A stretch of 48,738 nt of DNA from Candidatus Poseidoniaceae archaeon (GCA_949372655.1 CASIAI010000006.1:1-48738), one strand, 5' to 3'; positions 25,517-35,806 are shown, numbered from the stretch's first letter. Numbers and translations: made by a program. Notes: generated by a model not told the origin, from the letters alone.

Positions 25517-27403
25517 TCAATCTTCGTCGACAACTTCGAAATCGGCATCGACAACATCCTCGCCACCAACATCGATATCTCCATCTTCACTAGAGCCATC
25601 TTGTTGAGCCATTTCAGCCGAAGCAGCCTCATACAACTTTGCAGATATCGCATGCATGGCTTCTTCAACTTCCTTGACTTTTGCTTGTATTGCAGCCTCG
25701 TCTATAGTTTCTAAATCCAGAGGCTTTCCATCTTCATCCTGGACTAACTTTTCAAGTTCATCTAATTGAGCCTTAACCGGTTCTACTTCGGTATCCTCTA
25801 ACTTATCGGAGGCTTCATCAATTGTTCTACGGGTTTGATAAACCACTTGGTCGGCCATATTTCTCAATTCAACCTTGGCTTTTCTTCGCTGGTCTTCTTC
25901 AGCAAATTCCTCCGCCTCAGATATTTTAGATTGTATCTCATCTTCACTTAGAGAGGTTTGAGATTCAATTTTTACCGACTGCTCTTTTCCAGTACCCATA
26001 TCCTTTGCACTAACATTGACAATACCATTTGCATCAATATCAAATGTCACCTCAATTTGAGGAACTCCTCTTGGTGCAGCAGGGATGCCCATCAGTGTAA
26101 ATTCACCGAGAGTCACATTGTCCTTTGAAAATTCTCTTTCTCCTTGTAAAACATGTATTGTTACCGCTGGTTGATTGTCACTAGCAGTTGAATAAATTTC
26201 AGAGCGTCGTGCAGGGATTGTGGTGTTTCTTTCTATCATTGTTGTAGTCACTCCACCCAGGGTTTCAATCCCAAGAGTTAGTGGTGTAACATCGAGAAGA
26301 AGAATATCAGAAACACCTTCATCTCCAGAAATAATTCCAGCTTGTAAAGCCGCACCCATGGCAACCGCTTCATCGGGATTAATACCCTTGTACGGCTCCT
26401 TTCCAGCTTCTTTTTCGACCGCTTCTTGAACAGCAGGAACTCTAGTAGATCCTCCAACAAGAATTACCTTGTCAACATCTCCTTTCTTAACTCCAGCATC
26501 CTTCATTGCTTGTCTAGTTGGTCCCATTGTATTTTCAATCAATTTAGAAACTAGGTCTTCAAATTTAGCACGAGTCAAAGTTATGTCTAAGTGCTCAGGC
26601 TGACCATCAACCATTGTAATAAATGGTAGATTAATTTGTGTTTGTTGAGTGCCAGAGAGTTCAATTTTTGCCTTCTCAGCAGCCTCTTTTAATCTAGACA
26701 TAGCCTGAACATCTTTGGCTAAGTCAATACCTGTGTCCTTCTTGAATTCTTTTACTAGCCATTCGATAACCTTCTCATCAAAATCATCTCCTCCAAGTTT
26801 ATTATTTCCAGCAGTAGCCTTCACTTCAATTTGTGGTTGCCCATCTACTTGGTATATTTCTAAAACAGAAACGTCAAAAGTTCCCCCACCCAAGTCATAG
26901 ACTAGAATGGTTTGGTCATCATCCTTATCGACACCATAAGCCAAAGCGGCAGCAGTTGGCTCATTTATGATTCTTAGAACTTCTAGACCAGCAATTCTAC
27001 CAGCGTCTTTAGTAGCGGTTCGCTGGGCATCTGTGAAGTAAGCAGGACATGTAATGACTGCCTGTTTGACTTCTCCACCAAGATATGCTTCAGCATCAGC
27101 TTTCAACTTTTGTAGAATAAATGCTGATACTTCTTGCGGAGTATACTCGTTGTCATCAATTTCAGTTTTCCATTTTGTGCCCATATGTCGCTTTACCGAT
27201 AACAGAGTCCTTTCAGAATTAGTTACCGCTTGTCTTTTTGCGGTAACTCCAATTAAACGCTCTCCACCATCTTTAGCAAACGCTACAACAGAAGGTGTAG
27301 TTCTTGCGCCCTCCGCATTTGAGATTACTACTGCTTCTCCGTTTTCGATTGTAGCCACACAGCTATTTGTTGTTCCAAGATCAATTCCTATTACTTTACT
27401 CAT
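25517..27403 (-). CDS. dnaK: Hsp70 chaperone DnaK
   Basis: Full-length 628-aa Hsp70. Nucleotide-binding domain: [43 protein letters not shown] and [13 protein letters not shown]; then the substrate-binding domain with [14 protein letters not shown], and a C-terminal helical lid ending in an acidic DEDD-like tail. Start ATG 27403 has GGAAGTGA nine bases before. It is the middle gene of an Hsp20-like/dnaK/thermosome series; dnaJ and grpE are not in the window. Archaea with DnaK obtained it from bacteria. Confidence 0.98.
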   Translation of the reverse strand: MSKVIGIDLGTTNSCVATIENGEAVVISNAEGARTTPSVVAFAKDGGERLIGVTAKRQAVTNSERTLLSVKRHMGTKWKTEIDDNEYTPQEVSAFILQKLKADAEAYLGGEVKQAVITCPAYFTDAQRTATKDAGRIAGLEVLRIINEPTAAALAYGVDKDDDQTILVYDLGGGTFDVSVLEIYQVDGQPQIEVKATAGNNKLGGDDFDEKVIEWLVKEFKKDTGIDLAKDVQAMSRLKEAAEKAKIELSGTQQTQINLPFITMVDGQPEHLDITLTRAKFEDLVSKLIENTMGPTRQAMKDAGVKKGDVDKVILVGGSTRVPAVQEAVEKEAGKEPYKGINPDEAVAMGAALQAGIISGDEGVSDILLLDVTPLTLGIETLGGVTTTMIERNTTIPARRSEIYSTASDNQPAVTIHVLQGEREFSKDNVTLGEFTLMGIPAAPRGVPQIEVTFDIDANGIVNVSAKDMGTGKEQSVKIESQTSLSEDEIQSKISEAEEFAEEDQRRKAKVELRNMADQVVYQTRRTIDEASDKLEDTEVEPVKAQLDELEKLVQDEDGKPLDLETIDEAAIQAKVKEVEEAMHAISAKLYEAASAEMAQQDGSSEDGDIDVGGEDVVDADFEVVDED

Positions 27404-27418
27404 TTATTCACTTCCATT

Positions 27419-28105
27419 TTAAAATATGGGGATTCCACCATCATCGTCCTCTTCATCATCCCCAAAGTCGATACTAACATCGACCGATTCAAGTACATCA
27501 TCATCATCTAATGCAGAGCCTTGCGGGGTGAGTTTTAGTGTGACATCTAGTATGCCATTTGTCAAAGACCAATCAACAACATCCTCACAAGGATGAGGCA
27601 ATTCGATTTTGGCTACCGGCTTAACACCAGCAGACTTCATAATTTCCAGTAAACTACCACCACTAATTAGTGATAATTCAACCTCATCTTCATGAATTTC
27701 TTCTTTGAGAGTGAAGTCTACGGTAACAGACATATTCCAACCATCAAGATAGATATCATCTACTGGCAATTGCAAAATATCTCCCTTTTCAACTTCAACA
27801 TCAACTTCAGGCGTTTCAATTTCAACGGGGGCTGCATCAACCTGCAAGTCAACACCAAGATTGCTAAGGATGTCTTCCATCGATTGTCCTGATTGGAATA
27901 ACTTGCTCAGGCTGGAAAGATCGAAATTGAAGTTAACATCACCTTTGGCTATTTTTTCAGCATCAAGGCCCATATTTTCAAACTGCGATCTAAACTGAGT
28001 CATTAATTTACGAACTTGTTCCTTGTTCAGAGACATTCCCATGCCTTTGAACATCTCAACCATTTTCTCGATTAAATCGTCTTCCCAGTCTTTTCCATCA
28101 ACCAT
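27419..28105 (-). CDS. Hsp20/alpha-crystallin-like chaperone-operon protein (228 aa)
   Basis: The N-terminal 90 residues are helical and Met-rich (IEKMVEMFKGMGMSLNKEQ; LMTQFRSQFENMG). The C-terminal half looks like a beta-sandwich with DGWNMSVTVDFTL, VAKIELPHPCEDVVDW and NGILDVTLKLTP, the last matching the NG-x-L-x-V-x-L motif of small heat-shock proteins. It ends in a strongly acidic tail and GIPIF, which resembles the C-terminal I-x-I anchor. It is 15 bases upstream of dnaK with a TATA-like element ahead, so it leads the chaperone operon. The Hsp20 relationship is inferred from the motif and context. Confidence 0.65.
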   Translation of the reverse strand: MVDGKDWEDDLIEKMVEMFKGMGMSLNKEQVRKLMTQFRSQFENMGLDAEKIAKGDVNFNFDLSSLSKLFQSGQSMEDILSNLGVDLQVDAAPVEIETPEVDVEVEKGDILQLPVDDIYLDGWNMSVTVDFTLKEEIHEDEVELSLISGGSLLEIMKSAGVKPVAKIELPHPCEDVVDWSLTNGILDVTLKLTPQGSALDDDDVLESVDVSIDFGDDEEDDDGGIPIF

Positions 28106-28152
28106 TTAAACACCACTAGTTAACCATCAGTTACATAGTCCGAGAGAGCCAC

Positions 28153-28159
28153 TATATAT
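28153..28159 (-). promoter_or_regulatory. TATA-box-like element of the chaperone operon
   Basis: CATATATAG on the minus strand, about 48-55 bases upstream of ATG 28105, in the short gap between the SemiSWEET gene and the Hsp20-like gene. It is the only TATA-like run there and would drive the Hsp20-like/dnaK/thermosome series. Confidence 0.35.
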
Positions 28160-28183
28160 GAACTTCACGAATAAATCAATTAT

Positions 28184-28465
28184 CTAATCATCATCTAAAC
28201 TCTCAGACTTTCTACATCTCAACACTCCAATTATGATAATTAATATCACGCTTAGAGTTAGAATATTTGAGATTACCATGGCCATAGAACCTATTGCAAC
28301 CCCATATAACAGCCATAAGAATAACGATAAAGCTACAATTCCAAATGTAGGGATAGAAATCCCATCATGTCTTTTATGAACCCAAACTTGACGAATTTGT
28401 GGCCCCCATGCGATTATTCCGATAATCCCCGCGCCAAGGCCAACCGCTTCTATCATCGCACTCAT
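28184..28465 (-). CDS. SemiSWEET / PQ-loop small transporter (93 aa)
   Basis: Three-helix protein with the PQ-loop signature in helix 1 (IIAWGPQIRQVWVHKRHDGIS), helix 2 IPTFGIVALSLFLWLLYGVAIG and helix 3 VISNILTLSVILIIII. This is the MtN3/SemiSWEET pattern; bacterial SemiSWEETs of this size dimerise to carry sugars. Ligand unknown. It ends in a charged CRKSESLDDD tail. Confidence 0.85.
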   Translation of the reverse strand: MSAMIEAVGLGAGIIGIIAWGPQIRQVWVHKRHDGISIPTFGIVALSLFLWLLYGVAIGSMAMVISNILTLSVILIIIIGVLRCRKSESLDDD

Positions 28466-28488
28466 GTGCCTAGCCCATCATCCAATCT

Positions 28489-29418
28489 CTATGATTGCTT
28501 TGATGATTTATTAGCCCTATTCCACTCAGCGGGAGGTTTTGAAATATTCAGACTAGAAATTTGAGACCAGAGGATTTCTCTTCTTTCTTTTTCGCCAACC
28601 ACATGCATTACTAAGATAATTCCAAATGGTAATTTACATTGAATATTTTTACTATCTATATGGACGGTCGCAGAAGATGGCTGATTGTCAAAAATAGACC
28701 ATAAAGATCTGCTATGAGATGTATCTCCTTTGACCCATCCATCTCTTTGAGAGAATATAACGTCAGTATCTTTACTTAAACCAAGTGAGTGAACATCACC
28801 TTTGAGCATTAATCCGCCATTTAAATGAACTTCATCCCAAGTATTGAAGCCATCTAATGTTTCCACTAAATCTGGATTCAGTTTTCCTGGATTGACAGAC
28901 TTTAGGATGTCTAACATACCTTGCTCATCAACCATTTCAGCCGCTAAATCATCAGGGATTTTAGGCCACTCAAGCTTTTGGTGAGTCATAGAAACAATTA
29001 CTCGCACTTCAGGGCTTTCTTTCAAATTTAATCTCTCATTATGTAGCGCCACCAAGAGTCGAGCCTTTCTTGCAATTCTATCTGCCACGCCATCATGATT
29101 ATGCTCACCACCTCTATTTCGAGTTTGAATGAAATGATGTTCCTTGGTTATTCTAAATGAGCCAGACCAGTGTTTTTGCTCAACTACTAAAATTGTATTA
29201 CCGCCAATGATGACCATATCGATTTCTCTTCTTCCTCCATCAGGATCTGGAATCCTTACAGACTCATACACTTTCCAGCCATTTTTCTTTCCAGCGGCTC
29301 TAGATAGCTTTGATAATCTCATCTCAGCTAGATCTCCTGCTCTATGAATATCATCAGGGGGGAACTTTCGGCATCTTTCTCTCCACCAAGTCCAGCGCTT
29401 TTTGAAACTCATACTCAC
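28489..29418 (-). CDS. NERD-domain (nuclease-related) protein (309 aa)
   Basis: N-terminal NERD domain: AGDLAEMRLSKLSRAAG, then REIDMVIIGGNTILVVEQKHWSG, which carries the D-x-V...E-x-K core of restriction-endonuclease-like folds. About 180 further residues (VIVSMTHQKLEWP; FNTWDEVHLNGGLMLKG) have no recognised domain. Cytosolic. NERD proteins are predicted nucleases of unknown role. Next to a NagD-type phosphatase on the same strand with only three bases between. Confidence 0.8.
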   Translation of the reverse strand: MSMSFKKRWTWWRERCRKFPPDDIHRAGDLAEMRLSKLSRAAGKKNGWKVYESVRIPDPDGGRREIDMVIIGGNTILVVEQKHWSGSFRITKEHHFIQTRNRGGEHNHDGVADRIARKARLLVALHNERLNLKESPEVRVIVSMTHQKLEWPKIPDDLAAEMVDEQGMLDILKSVNPGKLNPDLVETLDGFNTWDEVHLNGGLMLKGDVHSLGLSKDTDVIFSQRDGWVKGDTSHSRSLWSIFDNQPSSATVHIDSKNIQCKLPFGIILVMHVVGEKERREILWSQISSLNISKPPAEWNRANKSSKQS

Positions 29419-29421
29419 ACA

Positions 29422-30216
29422 TCACAATAAGTCTGCTACGCTTTCAACAATGATATCAGGCATCTCATCATCATCTTCGCGAATAATCTTCAAATCTTCT
29501 CTCGTCGCTTCACCAGACAATACCAAAACACCCACACATTTTGCGCGGGATGCCATTGCGATATCCGTGTACAAACGATCTCCAACCATGGCACAACGAG
29601 ACGGCTCGAGCCCTAAAGCCTCAATTTTATGAAGTATCATCCCAGGATTTGGCTTTCCAGTGATGTGAACAGGGTCAACATCAGTAGTCGCTTTGAACAT
29701 AGCGAGATAAGCACCCACATCAGGAAGGCCACCATCAGGAGATGGGCATACCATATCAGGGTGGCTGGCCACTAAAGGTACTCCAGAATGAAGATGAACA
29801 CTAGCGGTTGAAATCTTGTTATAATCTATTTCAGTATCATAGCCCAAAACGACATATTGTGGCGCTTTACTACCGGTAGAAATACCAGCGTCTTCAAGCA
29901 TTTCTTTCATACCTTCAGTTCCAACCAACCATGTTTCTGTCACATTATTACTACTTAGCCATGAAAGTAAATCATGCGTCGAAAGAAGAACATCTTCAGG
30001 TGTCGCAGGAATGCCTAAGTCATTTAATTTCAAAAGATATTGTTTAACGGAACGGCTGGAATTATTCGATAGAAAGAATCTCTTTATTCCACGTTCATCG
30101 CATCTTTTTAGGAAGTCTAAAGCCCCCGGAATCAATTCTCCGCCAAGATATATTGTCCCATCTAAGTCAAGGAATACAGCGTCTATTTCACTCAATTCCT
30201 TATCCAATTTAATCAC
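29422..30216 (-). CDS. HAD-superfamily phosphatase, NagD/class IIA
   Basis: Motif I FLDLDGTIYLGG, motif II FLSNNSSRS, motif III Lys in ITGKPNPGMIL and motif IV MVGDRLYTDIAMA, in the 4-nitrophenylphosphatase/phosphoglycolate-phosphatase-like arrangement with the C2 cap. 264 aa is the family length. The start is GTG 30216, immediately after the stop of the upstream flavoprotein. Substrate unknown. Confidence 0.9.
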   Translation of the reverse strand: MIKLDKELSEIDAVFLDLDGTIYLGGELIPGALDFLKRCDERGIKRFFLSNNSSRSVKQYLLKLNDLGIPATPEDVLLSTHDLLSWLSSNNVTETWLVGTEGMKEMLEDAGISTGSKAPQYVVLGYDTEIDYNKISTASVHLHSGVPLVASHPDMVCPSPDGGLPDVGAYLAMFKATTDVDPVHITGKPNPGMILHKIEALGLEPSRCAMVGDRLYTDIAMASRAKCVGVLVLSGEATREDLKIIREDDDEMPDIIVESVADLL

Positions 30217-31584
30217 CTAAAACATTAGTGTCTTGAACATAAACCATGGTGAATGTAGATTTTCTTGAGCTTCTTTACTTGCTATCATTTCAGTCATCAT
30301 TTCTTGTAGTACGGGCTTCTTACTCGCTTTACCGACAAACCAATTCAGTAACCATTTACGGCGACTTAATTTTTGCATATTAAAAGAATTCTTCAATTCG
30401 GGACCTAACGCACTCCATAATTCATCTTGATAGACACCATGAGGGATTTGTTCTATAATATGTCTAGCAGCCATTTCTCCGCTAACTAAAGCATTACCTA
30501 CACCCTCTCCAGAAAACGGGTCTACCAACGATGCGGCGTCTCCAACAAGACGAATACCATTCATTGTATTCCTTCTCGGTTGTAATTTTTCTTTTTTACG
30601 CGGGGAGCCAAATGGTAATTGCCAACCCTTTGCACTACCCGGTACCATTTCAGCATCGGCAAAACGCTCTTTGAACAAAGGGTGATTTGCAATAACATCT
30701 TTCTGCATTGCTTTCAATTTTTTCTTCTGTTTGTCCATTAAACTCATGACCATGCCAATGCCCACATTAACCACTCCTTCTGAGACTGGAAATAGCCAGA
30801 AATAACCAGGAACGACAGAATCGACGAAATGAATTTCAATATCACCAGATGACTCAGTACAGCCTTTGACATTACTCCAATACTCTCGATATCCTCCACA
30901 ATAGTGCGACCTGTCAACCATTGTTTCTTCATAAGTATCTTCGACTAAAGCCCGAGCAACAGGGCACCGGTATCCCCCGGCCCCGATAATTTCCTTAGAA
31001 TAAAAGGATAATTCTTCTCCTTTCTTACCGCCAATTTGTACGGTAATACCAGAGGCATGGCGACTATCCTTACTGCCTTTACCAGGATCTTCTCCACCCT
31101 TTCCATCATCAAATAGAACAGATTTCACATCCCCTCCTTGAATCACAAAACCCCCGGCATCACGGACATGTTTTTGACATTCATCGAATAATAAATGATC
31201 AAATTGTACTCTAGGTAAAGAATAACCTGCTTCCATTTTTTCAACATCATCTTCAGGTAGAGCAACGCGAACTGTATGGCCTTTTGGAGAAGAGAATTTG
31301 ATTCCAGTTACTCGAAAATGCGGAGTACTTTCCAATTTATCTTTGACTCCTAAATCTCTAACATGACCTAGAGATTTACCACCAACTGCATCCCCGCATA
31401 CTTTGTCTCTTGGCCAAATACCCTTTTCGATGAATAAAACCTTCTTTCCACCCTTCGCCAAGTATCCAGCGGCTGATGAACCACCAGGGCCACCTCCAAC
31501 GATAATCGCATCATATTCTGTGCCATTTTTTGGAGTTGAACCAGTATCGATTGGCAACTCCCACGAGCGAACATCACTAGCCAT
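30217..31584 (-). CDS. Geranylgeranyl-reductase-family flavoprotein
   Basis: FAD-binding YDAIIVGGGPGGSSAAGYLAKGGKKVLFIEKG at residues about 24-55, conserved WPRDKVCGDAVGGKS (the GGR substrate/FAD-site P-R-x-K-x-C-G-D motif), YFWLFPVSEGVVNVGIG and GIRLVGDAASLVDPFSGEGVGNAL. These fit archaeal (di)geranylgeranylglycerophospholipid reductase, which saturates isoprenoid lipid chains; 455 aa is longer than the minimal 390-aa form. Its stop abuts the NagD-type gene. Confidence 0.85.
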   Translation of the reverse strand: MASDVRSWELPIDTGSTPKNGTEYDAIIVGGGPGGSSAAGYLAKGGKKVLFIEKGIWPRDKVCGDAVGGKSLGHVRDLGVKDKLESTPHFRVTGIKFSSPKGHTVRVALPEDDVEKMEAGYSLPRVQFDHLLFDECQKHVRDAGGFVIQGGDVKSVLFDDGKGGEDPGKGSKDSRHASGITVQIGGKKGEELSFYSKEIIGAGGYRCPVARALVEDTYEETMVDRSHYCGGYREYWSNVKGCTESSGDIEIHFVDSVVPGYFWLFPVSEGVVNVGIGMVMSLMDKQKKKLKAMQKDVIANHPLFKERFADAEMVPGSAKGWQLPFGSPRKKEKLQPRRNTMNGIRLVGDAASLVDPFSGEGVGNALVSGEMAARHIIEQIPHGVYQDELWSALGPELKNSFNMQKLSRRKWLLNWFVGKASKKPVLQEMMTEMIASKEAQENLHSPWFMFKTLMF

Positions 31585-31690
31585 GTACTAGGCAGATGGG
31601 GCTCGCTTCTTGAGGCTTCGCGTTAAACATTCATGCATAATATCAAATTACAACCATTAGGCTCATGCGGTGAATTTGATTCCCTATGGC

Positions 31691-32686
31691 ATGGGCGAGA
31701 GTAAAGCAGCATCAAACGACGCTGATTTCTTCGCTCTAAACGTTTCCTTCGAGCAGAGGCGCAAAGCGATTTACGCCCTTCTTGCAGTCACTCTAGTTTG
31801 GGGGGCGACATTCATTTGGATGAAGCAAGCTCTTGATAATTTAGAATTAGAAAAGGCACAGTTTGGAAAAAATGGTGTTATTGCCACATTAGTGGCTGCT
31901 AGATTCGCCATAGCTACCATTGTAATGCTGACCTTTTTCCCAAAGGCTAGAACTGCATTACTCGATAAAGAGATGTGGAAAGGCGGCCTACCATTGGGCA
32001 TCCTAATGTTTCTAGCATATTTCTCACAAATGGTGGGTTTGGATGATATTGACCCTTCAGTATCAGCATTTCTAACTTCATTATATGTCGTATTTACTGC
32101 ATTAGTAACTACTTATCTAGCTAAAAAGAAGCCGACAAGAATTATGTTTTCAGGGGTTTTATTGGCTACATTTGGGGCTGGGTTCATCAAAGGACCGCCA
32201 CATGTTGAATGGGGCATTGGTGAAGTATTAACAGTAATTTGTGCAGTACTTTTTGCCTTACACATTATTTTCACCCAGCGAATAACCTTAATCCGCGATC
32301 CAATTGGTATTTCAACAACTTCCTTCACCGTTGTAACCATTTTGTCAATCCTAATGGTTTTTGTTTTAGGAGATGGAGGCGATACAAAACAATGGACTCT
32401 AGTTGCTTCTGATGGAGTGTTTTGGCCAGTATTACTGCTTGGATTAGGAGGAACTTTCTTCTGTTTACTATTGTTGAATTTATATCAACGCTACTTACAC
32501 CCAGTACAAGCAGCAATAATTTACGCGCTTGAACCGGTTTGGGCTACCGCTATTGGGCTTAGTTTAGGAATGGTAGACTGGACTTTTTGGATAGCAGTAG
32601 GGGGAGGCTCTCTATTTATCGGCAATATCATTGTTGAGACGCTTGGTGCAAGTCCAAATGTAGAACAAGAAAAAATAACGAATTAA
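31691..32686 (+). CDS. EamA/DMT-family transporter
   Basis: Ten-helix drug/metabolite transporter: AVTLVWGATFIWMKQAL in helix 1, ATFGAGFIKGP and a second EamA half with YQRYLHPVQAAIIYALEPVWATAIG, the family's conserved E-P-V-W motif. ATG 31691 gives 331 residues with a soluble N-terminal 30 residues; GTG 31670 is an alternative. Likely exports a metabolite; substrate unknown. Confidence 0.85.
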   Translation: MGESKAASNDADFFALNVSFEQRRKAIYALLAVTLVWGATFIWMKQALDNLELEKAQFGKNGVIATLVAARFAIATIVMLTFFPKARTALLDKEMWKGGLPLGILMFLAYFSQMVGLDDIDPSVSAFLTSLYVVFTALVTTYLAKKKPTRIMFSGVLLATFGAGFIKGPPHVEWGIGEVLTVICAVLFALHIIFTQRITLIRDPIGISTTSFTVVTILSILMVFVLGDGGDTKQWTLVASDGVFWPVLLLGLGGTFFCLLLLNLYQRYLHPVQAAIIYALEPVWATAIGLSLGMVDWTFWIAVGGGSLFIGNIIVETLGASPNVEQEKITN

Positions 32687-32738
32687 GCGCATCGTTCAAA
32701 GCCCACCTCACATTAGAGGGCATTAGGGGAATCAATCT

Positions 32739-33926
32739 ATGTCAGATAATTCACAAAATGACTTTGAGGGCTTTGGAAGCAAGGCAGTACACTCTGGAAC
32801 AAACCATGTTGGAGATGCAGTCAATACTCCAATATTCCAATCTTCAACATATAAATTGACTGATGAGAGATATGCTGGATGGGCAGCAGGAGCGCATCAT
32901 ACCCTTCTTTATGCCAGAATCACTTCGGTAAATGCTGAGGCAGTCTGTGAAAAGATGTGTGCACTAGAAGGCGGAGAAGATGCAGAAGTATTTGCCTCTG
33001 GGATGGCAGCAATATCAACAACGCTGATGTCGTTTTTGTCATCTGGAGACCACATAGTGGCTTCTACAGATGTATACGGTGGGACATATGGGCTGCTGAC
33101 AGAAGAATTTCCGAGGTTTGGTATTGAAGTTTCTATGGCGGACATGACCGACCCCGCATCCTATGAGGCCGCAATCCAACCAAATACCAAAATTCTCTAT
33201 ATTGAAACACTGACCAATCCAGTTCTAAAAGTATGTGACATAGAAGCGATGGCCAAAATTGCTAAGAAGCATAATTTACTATGTATTATCGACAACACTT
33301 TCACCTCTCCATGGGGCTGTCAACCACTTTCTCTGGGGGCAGATTTAGTCATACACTCTACAACAAAATATCTCGGTGGACACTCCGATATAATCGGAGG
33401 GGCGGTCGTTGGCTCAAAAGAACATATTGAGAATATCTTCCACCGTAAAGTCCACTTTGGAGGCAGTGCAGACCCTCATAATTGCTATTTGCTTGAGAGA
33501 GGTATGAGAACACTCCACGTTAGAATGCCTACACTTTGTGCTAATGCTGCTGAATTAGCCATCAGGCTAGAGGGGCATCCAATGATAGAGAAGGTCAACC
33601 ATCCAACACTAAAGTCTCATGATGATTATGAGGTTGCTCAAAGAATTATGCCAAAAGGAACTGGTATGATTGGTTTTGTAGTCAAAGGTGGAGACGCTGC
33701 AGCACTATCTTTCATGAGAGGCTTGACAATGATTTACGAAGCGACAAGTTTGGGCGGAGTAGAATCCTTAGTCGAATGCCCGTTTAATTCGAGTCACATG
33801 ATGATCCCGGAAGATATCCGTCATGCAGCAGGACTCGTTCCAGGTTACGTCCGTATGAGTATTGGAATTGAAGACATTGAAGACTTGTGGGCGGACATCG
33901 AAAGAGGATTTGCCAACGTAAAGTAA
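32739..33926 (+). CDS. Cys/Met-metabolism PLP enzyme (cystathionine gamma-lyase/synthase type)
   Basis: Fold-type I PLP enzyme of 395 aa. Seen: VHSGTN and TPIFQSSTYK at the N-terminus, YARITSVNAEAVCEKMCALEGG, FASGMAAIST, CIIDNTFTSPWGCQPLSLGADLVIHS and the Schiff-base Lys in HSTTKYLGGHSD, then SLGGVESLVECP. It belongs to the trans-sulfuration family; choosing among cystathionine gamma-lyase, gamma-synthase, methionine gamma-lyase and O-acylhomoserine sulfhydrylase needs a tree. Convergent with the next gene, no gap. Confidence 0.9.
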   Translation: MSDNSQNDFEGFGSKAVHSGTNHVGDAVNTPIFQSSTYKLTDERYAGWAAGAHHTLLYARITSVNAEAVCEKMCALEGGEDAEVFASGMAAISTTLMSFLSSGDHIVASTDVYGGTYGLLTEEFPRFGIEVSMADMTDPASYEAAIQPNTKILYIETLTNPVLKVCDIEAMAKIAKKHNLLCIIDNTFTSPWGCQPLSLGADLVIHSTTKYLGGHSDIIGGAVVGSKEHIENIFHRKVHFGGSADPHNCYLLERGMRTLHVRMPTLCANAAELAIRLEGHPMIEKVNHPTLKSHDDYEVAQRIMPKGTGMIGFVVKGGDAAALSFMRGLTMIYEATSLGGVESLVECPFNSSHMMIPEDIRHAAGLVPGYVRMSIGIEDIEDLWADIERGFANVK

Positions 33927-35678
33927 TCAACTTTCGCCGGTATCTTTTCGCAATGACACAATTGCATCATCCCATGACTTTCTCATTTCACTAAGACTAC
34001 TTTCTTCACATGAAAGAAGGCTTTCACCTGCTAAAACCAGTGCCTTTGTTGCTGCCATCCAAGCGCCAGCCCGGTTTCTTGCATCTCCATCAAAATGCCA
34101 CTCTTGGCCCGATGAGCGGCCTACTGCAAGCAACCAAGCCCAAGCAGCCGCTGCCTTTTCAATAGAATCATGTCTTGCTGTAGCCACTCTCTCAGCCTTA
34201 CCTAAACCGTCCATTAAACCTATTCTAACCAAGTCATGAATATGACCCGAAGCACCGTTCAAATCTCCAATCTTAGTAGTAAACCTGGCAACGAGCTTTG
34301 CAGATTCCCTTGCAGAATCTAAACTTTTCAAAAAAGTTCCAAACGGTTTAGGTTTCTTATTCTGCTTCTTCCAAATTTCTTCACCCTCATCACCACTAAT
34401 GCCTATACTAGCAAGAGCGGATAAGCCGTAATCTTCCCACAAAGCGGTCAGTATATCTCCGCAACTAGCGCCGTCAATCACTTCAACGGTCGGAGTCTTT
34501 CGCTCCGAAATCTCTCCTCTTGCATTAATTCTAATCCCTTCTTCTTCCTGACTAATCCCTTCAACACAAGACAACAATATATGACTTGCAAGGTCTCTTT
34601 CATCATCAGAGCCAGGAGTTCCTTCTAAGGCTGAAAAAACCTCGGAATGCTCCATATTTCCGACCCACTTTGAATTGATTATCAATCCATCTTCTATGGA
34701 GTCAATAATTGAACGCTTGATGGCTTTAGTAATGACGCCTTCATTCATTGTCAGTCCTTGCCAAGCATCTATAATCGTATCAACTCCTTCAATGGATTCT
34801 TTTGGCAGTGGTTTATCCAAAGGCCAACCAGCAGGCTTCCAAATCGCTTCAATATCAAGAATTGAAGGTAAGAAAGGTGGAAGCATCGATAGAGCCAAAT
34901 GATGGATAAAGGACGATTCTTTCTTCGAGACTTGTTCCATAGAATCAAATCCAATTACTACTATTTGACCATTTTTAAAGGTAAATTTAATACAACCAGA
35001 TTCCGAGGCATTTGACTCGATTATTGTTGTGGCATCAACATCTTCAGTATGCCAAATCTTCACACCATCGATCTCATCGGTTTTGAAATCAAACCTTGAA
35101 CGGTCTAAAACGTCATCAACCCATTCATTAGGCGGATTAGGGTTTGGCCCAGTACATACAAAACCACCTTTCCATGAGAAGAAATACATGCCTCGTTTTG
35201 CATGTTCTTCCCAAGGCAACATCCTCAAGGTAAGGTTGGAAAAGTTTTGCAGTCCAGCGAGATATCCTTGTTTGCCATCTCCTCTTCTAATGAACGAGGC
35301 ACTTCCAAACGACCCAGAGCTAAACTTACCTACCATGGTGAATTCTTCATCATGACAAGCGTGTAAAGAGCCAGCGAATGCCTTTGCCACGGGGTCTCCT
35401 CTTTTTGCCATCATCTTTTTACCGAGCCACTTGATATCGTTCTTCTTTGAAATTACTCTTTCTAATTCTTTTAGAGTCTTAGTGACAGAATCTGTTCTTC
35501 CCCACCTTAATTTTCCACTCCAAGTCATTGCAGGTAAGTGGGAACGAGGGTTTTCAAGTAAGCGGTTTAGTTCTTTCGTGATTTTTTTCACCGTGGCCTC
35601 ATTAGCATGTTTAGTTCCACGCATTCGTACCCTAGTTTTCTTTTGACCGGGAAATTCTACTTTGGATGGTGCTGCCAT
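33927..35678 (-). CDS. Unknown 583-aa cytosolic protein
   Basis: No family recognised. The N-terminus is strongly basic (GQKKTRVRMRGTKHANE), with no signal peptide or membrane helix. The middle third has Trp/Gly-rich strand segments (YFFSWKGGFVCTGPNPNPPNEW; KPAGWPLDKPLPKE). The last 150 residues are helical and Ala-rich (KAAAAWAWLLAVGRSSGQEW; AGAWMAATKALVLAG). Start ATG 35678. Long intact frame with normal-looking codon use, so a real protein; likely lineage-specific. Its stop abuts the convergent PLP enzyme. Confidence 0.7.
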   Translation of the reverse strand: MAAPSKVEFPGQKKTRVRMRGTKHANEATVKKITKELNRLLENPRSHLPAMTWSGKLRWGRTDSVTKTLKELERVISKKNDIKWLGKKMMAKRGDPVAKAFAGSLHACHDEEFTMVGKFSSGSFGSASFIRRGDGKQGYLAGLQNFSNLTLRMLPWEEHAKRGMYFFSWKGGFVCTGPNPNPPNEWVDDVLDRSRFDFKTDEIDGVKIWHTEDVDATTIIESNASESGCIKFTFKNGQIVVIGFDSMEQVSKKESSFIHHLALSMLPPFLPSILDIEAIWKPAGWPLDKPLPKESIEGVDTIIDAWQGLTMNEGVITKAIKRSIIDSIEDGLIINSKWVGNMEHSEVFSALEGTPGSDDERDLASHILLSCVEGISQEEEGIRINARGEISERKTPTVEVIDGASCGDILTALWEDYGLSALASIGISGDEGEEIWKKQNKKPKPFGTFLKSLDSARESAKLVARFTTKIGDLNGASGHIHDLVRIGLMDGLGKAERVATARHDSIEKAAAAWAWLLAVGRSSGQEWHFDGDARNRAGAWMAATKALVLAGESLLSCEESSLSEMRKSWDDAIVSLRKDTGES

Positions 35679-35806
35679 AATTCCCCCTCATGCCTTCCAG
35701 CAGAGCCAGTGGTTTGAGTTCTTCGTGTACGGGGCCGATATTGTATTAGCCAAATTCAAGACTTTAAGACAAAATAATTCATCAAATAGAAACATATCGA
35801 CTAATC

